Source of the DNA: Entrophospora sp. SA101
Lineage: Eukaryota > Glomeromycota > Glomeromycetes > Entrophosporales > Entrophosporaceae
Length of the DNA: 64,000 bases
Assembly (NCBI GenBank): GCA_958430865.1
Contig: CAUDNR010003469.1
Span: 1 to 64,000 of the forward strand
Direction of reading: 5' to 3'
Made by a program: the position numbers and the translations under genes. Within the stretch, counting starts at the first letter, position 1. Each line of letters opens with the position of its first letter. Shown piece after piece: positions 59,761 through 64,000 of the stretch. The notes beneath the pieces were generated by a model that worked only from the letters and a program-made list of their open reading frames with translations, was not told where the DNA came from and made no database searches.

Positions 59761-61726
59761 ACTTGAAATGGTTCTTTACATATTATATATTGGAATGACT
59801 TTTTATATTTTTTTATTATATATAATTGATATTTTTGGCGCATAATGTCGCAAAAATTCTTTTACATTAAAATGCATAATTTACTTTTGATAATTAAATC
59901 AGGCGGGACGGGCGTTTAAATGCAATTGGCTAACGCGTAAATTTAAATGTCAAAAGTAGACCTTCTCTGTAATATTAATGTATATATATAGCATAGTGTA
60001 ATCAATGACTTTTTTTTTTTTGAAAATAGTTGATTATTGTAATTTTTTTCGAATAAAAATAGCCTATAAGATATTGTTAAAATTTTCGGCGGAATCCGAT
60101 TATTTAAAGAAACTGGCGTATATGGGACAATTACAATTACTATATTCAGGAATAACAATATCAATTAATTCCAATATTTATATGTTTTCTTTCTTTATAA
60201 AAAGAATGGTTTTTTAATAATTTTAGAATGCTAAAAATGTTTAGTTATTTCACTTCTTTTTAATAAACATGGGTCCTAACAAGAAAAAAAACAGTACGTA
60301 TTTTTCCTCGAACGAGGATAGGACTCTTTAATTTAAAATATCTATAATAATGAATAAAATTAAAATAAAATTTAGGAGAAACCAATCCAGGAGCTGTAAA
60401 TCGAGCAAATGACAACAATCATCATCATTACACAAGCAACTTAACTATAATGATCCAACAACAACATCTATCGTCATCAAATCATTCTTATTTGGTAGCA
60501 GTTCAGCAGCAAGATGATATAATGACTGGACCAAGTAACGCTGTTATAGCAGATGAAGATTTGATAACTGAAAACTCGATATTGTTAGGCAATTCATCTA
60601 GACACAGTAACAATTATGGAAATAAGACAACCTCGGCGATGGAAGATAATGATTACTGGTTTCCATTTCGTGGTAATTGGAACACGTTATCATCAAGTAT
60701 AAAAACATTTAAAAGCACTATTATAAACCCATGGCTATATTATTATATTGGCATATTTTTCCTTTTAAATATCATACATGGAACATCCTTTGGTAATAAT
60801 AATAGTATATTAAAAGAATACACATGAGTAACACGTGACTACAATTTTCAAACATGTAGTGTCACTTGTTTCGCTCAATCAGAGTACGCAGGTTTAATAA
60901 ATTGAAGTTTTTTAAAAAACAAATTAGGGATAGCGGTATTTCCCCATACGCATCATCATCACAATAACGAGGATGAATTTGGAAGATATAAATATATTAG
61001 CATGGTGATGTTTTTTATCAGGTAAGTTCTCGCTTTGATTTACTTATTTATTTAACAGGCTAATGATTTGCGTCTTTATTATTATCAATAAAGTTGTATT
61101 ATTTCAAAAGTCATAAATTCGATTGGTGGTAAATTCCAAGGTGGAAATAGTACAATGATAATACAATGCAAGTATTATTTTTTTTAATCAAAATTATTCA
61201 TGATATCATAATTTAATAAATAATCTTTTTTTAAATAATAATAGTAATCCCATTTTTGCATTTTATGTGAGAAATCTTTCAACAACAACTTTTTCTATTT
61301 TAAAGGAAAAAATAATAAAAAACTTAATAATTTTTTTCTTTAAAATTAAAAAAGAGAGAGAATGGTTAAAGATAATCTTGATGAGGAGGAACCGGAACGA
61401 CTTAAAATGGTAGTTTACACAACAATATCTGCTTATGCTCTAACCACCGTATTAACTGGTATTGGACTTTTATTATTTGTGGTATTCAAGGTATGTATAT
61501 AACATATTTATATTTATAATAATTGTATATTATATAATATTGAATATATCGCATATCTAATAAAAAAATTTCTAGTACAATTTCTTTTTGGAATTTTTTC
61601 CGAGACATATTTATATTGGGGCATTTGGTGGTATTGGCTGTTACTTGATAAAGACCGCTATAAATTTTTCAATTCAACTGTCCGAAAAATCTTTTGATCT
61701 CGAAGGATTAAAAAAAAATTTCTCAC
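59761..61726 (+). repeat. Tandem duplication unit 1 (1966 bp)
   Basis: It repeats head-to-tail as 61727-63692 with no difference seen. The unit spans 508 bases upstream of a transporter start codon and its first six exons plus part of the seventh. The junction shows only a 1-bp shared base. Confidence 0.97.
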
Positions 61727-61764
61727 ACTTGAAATGGTTCTTTACATATTATATATTGGAATGA
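60269..61764 (+). pseudogene. 3'-truncated SulP/SLC26-type transporter (unit 1)
   Basis: Exons 60269-60293, 60376-60792, 60928-61021, 61094-61167, 61245-61266, 61355-61490 and 61576-61726 match the intact gene in unit 2. At the unit junction the frame runs into the promoter of unit 2 and adds HLKWFFTYYILE before a TGA at 61762-61764. The product would be about 318 residues, lacking most membrane segments and any STAS domain. It is probably non-functional, if it exists outside the assembly. Confidence 0.8.
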
Positions 61765-63692
61765 CTTTTTATATTTTTTTATTATATATAATTGATATTT
61801 TTGGCGCATAATGTCGCAAAAATTCTTTTACATTAAAATGCATAATTTACTTTTGATAATTAAATCAGGCGGGACGGGCGTTTAAATGCAATTGGCTAAC
61901 GCGTAAATTTAAATGTCAAAAGTAGACCTTCTCTGTAATATTAATGTATATATATAGCATAGTGTAATCAATGACTTTTTTTTTTTTGAAAATAGTTGAT
62001 TATTGTAATTTTTTTCGAATAAAAATAGCCTATAAGATATTGTTAAAATTTTCGGCGGAATCCGATTATTTAAAGAAACTGGCGTATATGGGACAATTAC
62101 AATTACTATATTCAGGAATAACAATATCAATTAATTCCAATATTTATATGTTTTCTTTCTTTATAAAAAGAATGGTTTTTTAATAATTTTAGAATGCTAA
62201 AAATGTTTAGTTATTTCACTTCTTTTTAATAAACATGGGTCCTAACAAGAAAAAAAACAGTACGTATTTTTCCTCGAACGAGGATAGGACTCTTTAATTT
62301 AAAATATCTATAATAATGAATAAAATTAAAATAAAATTTAGGAGAAACCAATCCAGGAGCTGTAAATCGAGCAAATGACAACAATCATCATCATTACACA
62401 AGCAACTTAACTATAATGATCCAACAACAACATCTATCGTCATCAAATCATTCTTATTTGGTAGCAGTTCAGCAGCAAGATGATATAATGACTGGACCAA
62501 GTAACGCTGTTATAGCAGATGAAGATTTGATAACTGAAAACTCGATATTGTTAGGCAATTCATCTAGACACAGTAACAATTATGGAAATAAGACAACCTC
62601 GGCGATGGAAGATAATGATTACTGGTTTCCATTTCGTGGTAATTGGAACACGTTATCATCAAGTATAAAAACATTTAAAAGCACTATTATAAACCCATGG
62701 CTATATTATTATATTGGCATATTTTTCCTTTTAAATATCATACATGGAACATCCTTTGGTAATAATAATAGTATATTAAAAGAATACACATGAGTAACAC
62801 GTGACTACAATTTTCAAACATGTAGTGTCACTTGTTTCGCTCAATCAGAGTACGCAGGTTTAATAAATTGAAGTTTTTTAAAAAACAAATTAGGGATAGC
62901 GGTATTTCCCCATACGCATCATCATCACAATAACGAGGATGAATTTGGAAGATATAAATATATTAGCATGGTGATGTTTTTTATCAGGTAAGTTCTCGCT
63001 TTGATTTACTTATTTATTTAACAGGCTAATGATTTGCGTCTTTATTATTATCAATAAAGTTGTATTATTTCAAAAGTCATAAATTCGATTGGTGGTAAAT
63101 TCCAAGGTGGAAATAGTACAATGATAATACAATGCAAGTATTATTTTTTTTAATCAAAATTATTCATGATATCATAATTTAATAAATAATCTTTTTTTAA
63201 ATAATAATAGTAATCCCATTTTTGCATTTTATGTGAGAAATCTTTCAACAACAACTTTTTCTATTTTAAAGGAAAAAATAATAAAAAACTTAATAATTTT
63301 TTTCTTTAAAATTAAAAAAGAGAGAGAATGGTTAAAGATAATCTTGATGAGGAGGAACCGGAACGACTTAAAATGGTAGTTTACACAACAATATCTGCTT
63401 ATGCTCTAACCACCGTATTAACTGGTATTGGACTTTTATTATTTGTGGTATTCAAGGTATGTATATAACATATTTATATTTATAATAATTGTATATTATA
63501 TAATATTGAATATATCGCATATCTAATAAAAAAATTTCTAGTACAATTTCTTTTTGGAATTTTTTCCGAGACATATTTATATTGGGGCATTTGGTGGTAT
63601 TGGCTGTTACTTGATAAAGACCGCTATAAATTTTTCAATTCAACTGTCCGAAAAATCTTTTGATCTCGAAGGATTAAAAAAAAATTTCTCAC
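61727..63692 (+). repeat. Tandem duplication unit 2 (1966 bp)
   Basis: Identical in sequence, as far as read, to 59761-61726. After 63692 the coding exon continues into unique sequence, so this unit is the original context of the gene's 3' side. Confidence 0.97.
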
Positions 63693-63947
63693 ATGAGAAT
63701 AATTTTTTGTCATGGGGTTTGGCATTTTTGGGGGGACTATGTCTCTTGGTCATTATTAGATTTGTTAGATACAAAGTTAAAAGCAATCATGTCCCAACCA
63801 TCATCAGTTTGAGTTTTCTGTCAATTTTCTTGGGCTTCTATTTAGTAATATATTATTTGAGCATTCCTTTAGAGTCTTTGATTGAAAATGGATGGATATT
63901 TGATTTAGACGATCAAATTACAATGTCTGAATTCTACTCTGATTTCC
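62235..63947 (+). CDS. SulP/SLC26-type transporter, VSB1-like, 3' end beyond window
   Basis: Exons 62235-62259, 62342-62758, 62894-62987, 63060-63133, 63211-63232, 63321-63456 and 63542-63947 join in phase and give about 391 residues before the window ends in intron 7. A polar Asn/Gln/His-rich tail (~120 residues) precedes membrane segments. Landmark stretches are LLNIIHGTSFGIAVFP, SIGGKFQGGNSTMIIQLIPF, YTTISAYALTTVLTGIGLLL and HIYIGAFGGIGCYLI. They fit fungal SulP homologues of the yeast vacuolar YGR125W (VSB1) type, which usually carry STAS and cyclic-nucleotide-binding-like domains further on. Intron 4 appears to be GC-AG (T|GCAAGT) and exon 5 is only 22 nt. The substrate is not deducible: sulfate in the family at large, basic amino acids for VSB1. 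Confidence 0.82.
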
Positions 63948-63959
63948 GTAAGTATGAGT

Positions 63960-64000
63960 ACAGTATAACCTCATTACAACGAAGCGGCTGTAAATACCAT
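63960..64000. mobile_element. Possible left end of a pogo/Tc1-like element
   Basis: Directly after a TA at 63959-63960, CAGTATAACCTCATTACAAC begins 12 bases inside the transporter intron. It resembles the ends of the MITEs at 56575 and 24904 (CAGT...CTC..TATAACGAA). The other end would lie beyond the window. Confidence 0.45.

Noticed and set aside
1..64000. tRNA or rRNA genes
   Set aside because: No B-box-like GGTTCGAATCC paired with an A-box and cloverleaf was found, and no rRNA-like GC-rich conserved stretch.

Overview
The window is AT-rich eukaryotic DNA that looks like an arbuscular mycorrhizal fungus (Glomeromycotina, Rhizophagus-like). This is an inference from several traits: short GT-AG introns, BTB-BACK-TLDc genes in tandem, a decayed Pif1-type helicase fragment, Asn/Asp-rich low-complexity tracts, many small TA-rich inverted-repeat elements, and recognisable fungal genes (exosome CSL4, propionyl-CoA carboxylase beta, a SulP/SLC26-type transporter). 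No rRNA, tRNA or CRISPR array was seen.

Layout: bases 1-26229 and 29165-55395 are two near-identical direct copies (A and B). Between them lie about 2.9 kb of other sequence and a 10-N gap (29151-29160). Each copy carries, in order: two BTB-BACK-TLDc genes; a seven-exon multipass membrane protein gene on the minus strand; an Asn-rich protein gene (here P); a Pif1 relic; a relic of gene Q; exon-like fragments; a relic of gene P; gene Q (coiled-coil plus Ser-rich tail, minus strand); a long gene-poor stretch with microsatellites; a six-exon CSL4 gene; and several inverted-repeat elements. I found only four substitutions and two homopolymer length differences between A and B. All four substitutions lie in or beside the Pif1 relic. 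Because the copies meet at a scaffold gap, an uncollapsed haplotype or assembly duplication is at least as likely as a real one.

After copy A come a decayed gene (26699-27143) and the 3' part of a mitochondrial propionyl-CoA carboxylase beta gene on the minus strand, cut off at the gap. Its best exon model needs a 5-nt microexon. After copy B come an insertion with an ATC microsatellite, a 197-bp TA-flanked MITE, and a candidate 1.8-kb inverted-repeat element with a degraded multi-copy gene. Next is a 1966-bp tandem duplication of the promoter and 5' half of a SulP/SLC26-type transporter gene. Only the second unit continues into the rest of that gene, which runs off the window.

There is no operon-like system: the genes are independent eukaryotic loci. 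The main points of interest are duplication histories, unusual splicing (microexon, GC-AG intron), reciprocal decay of a duplicated P-Q gene pair, and a set of small transposable elements.
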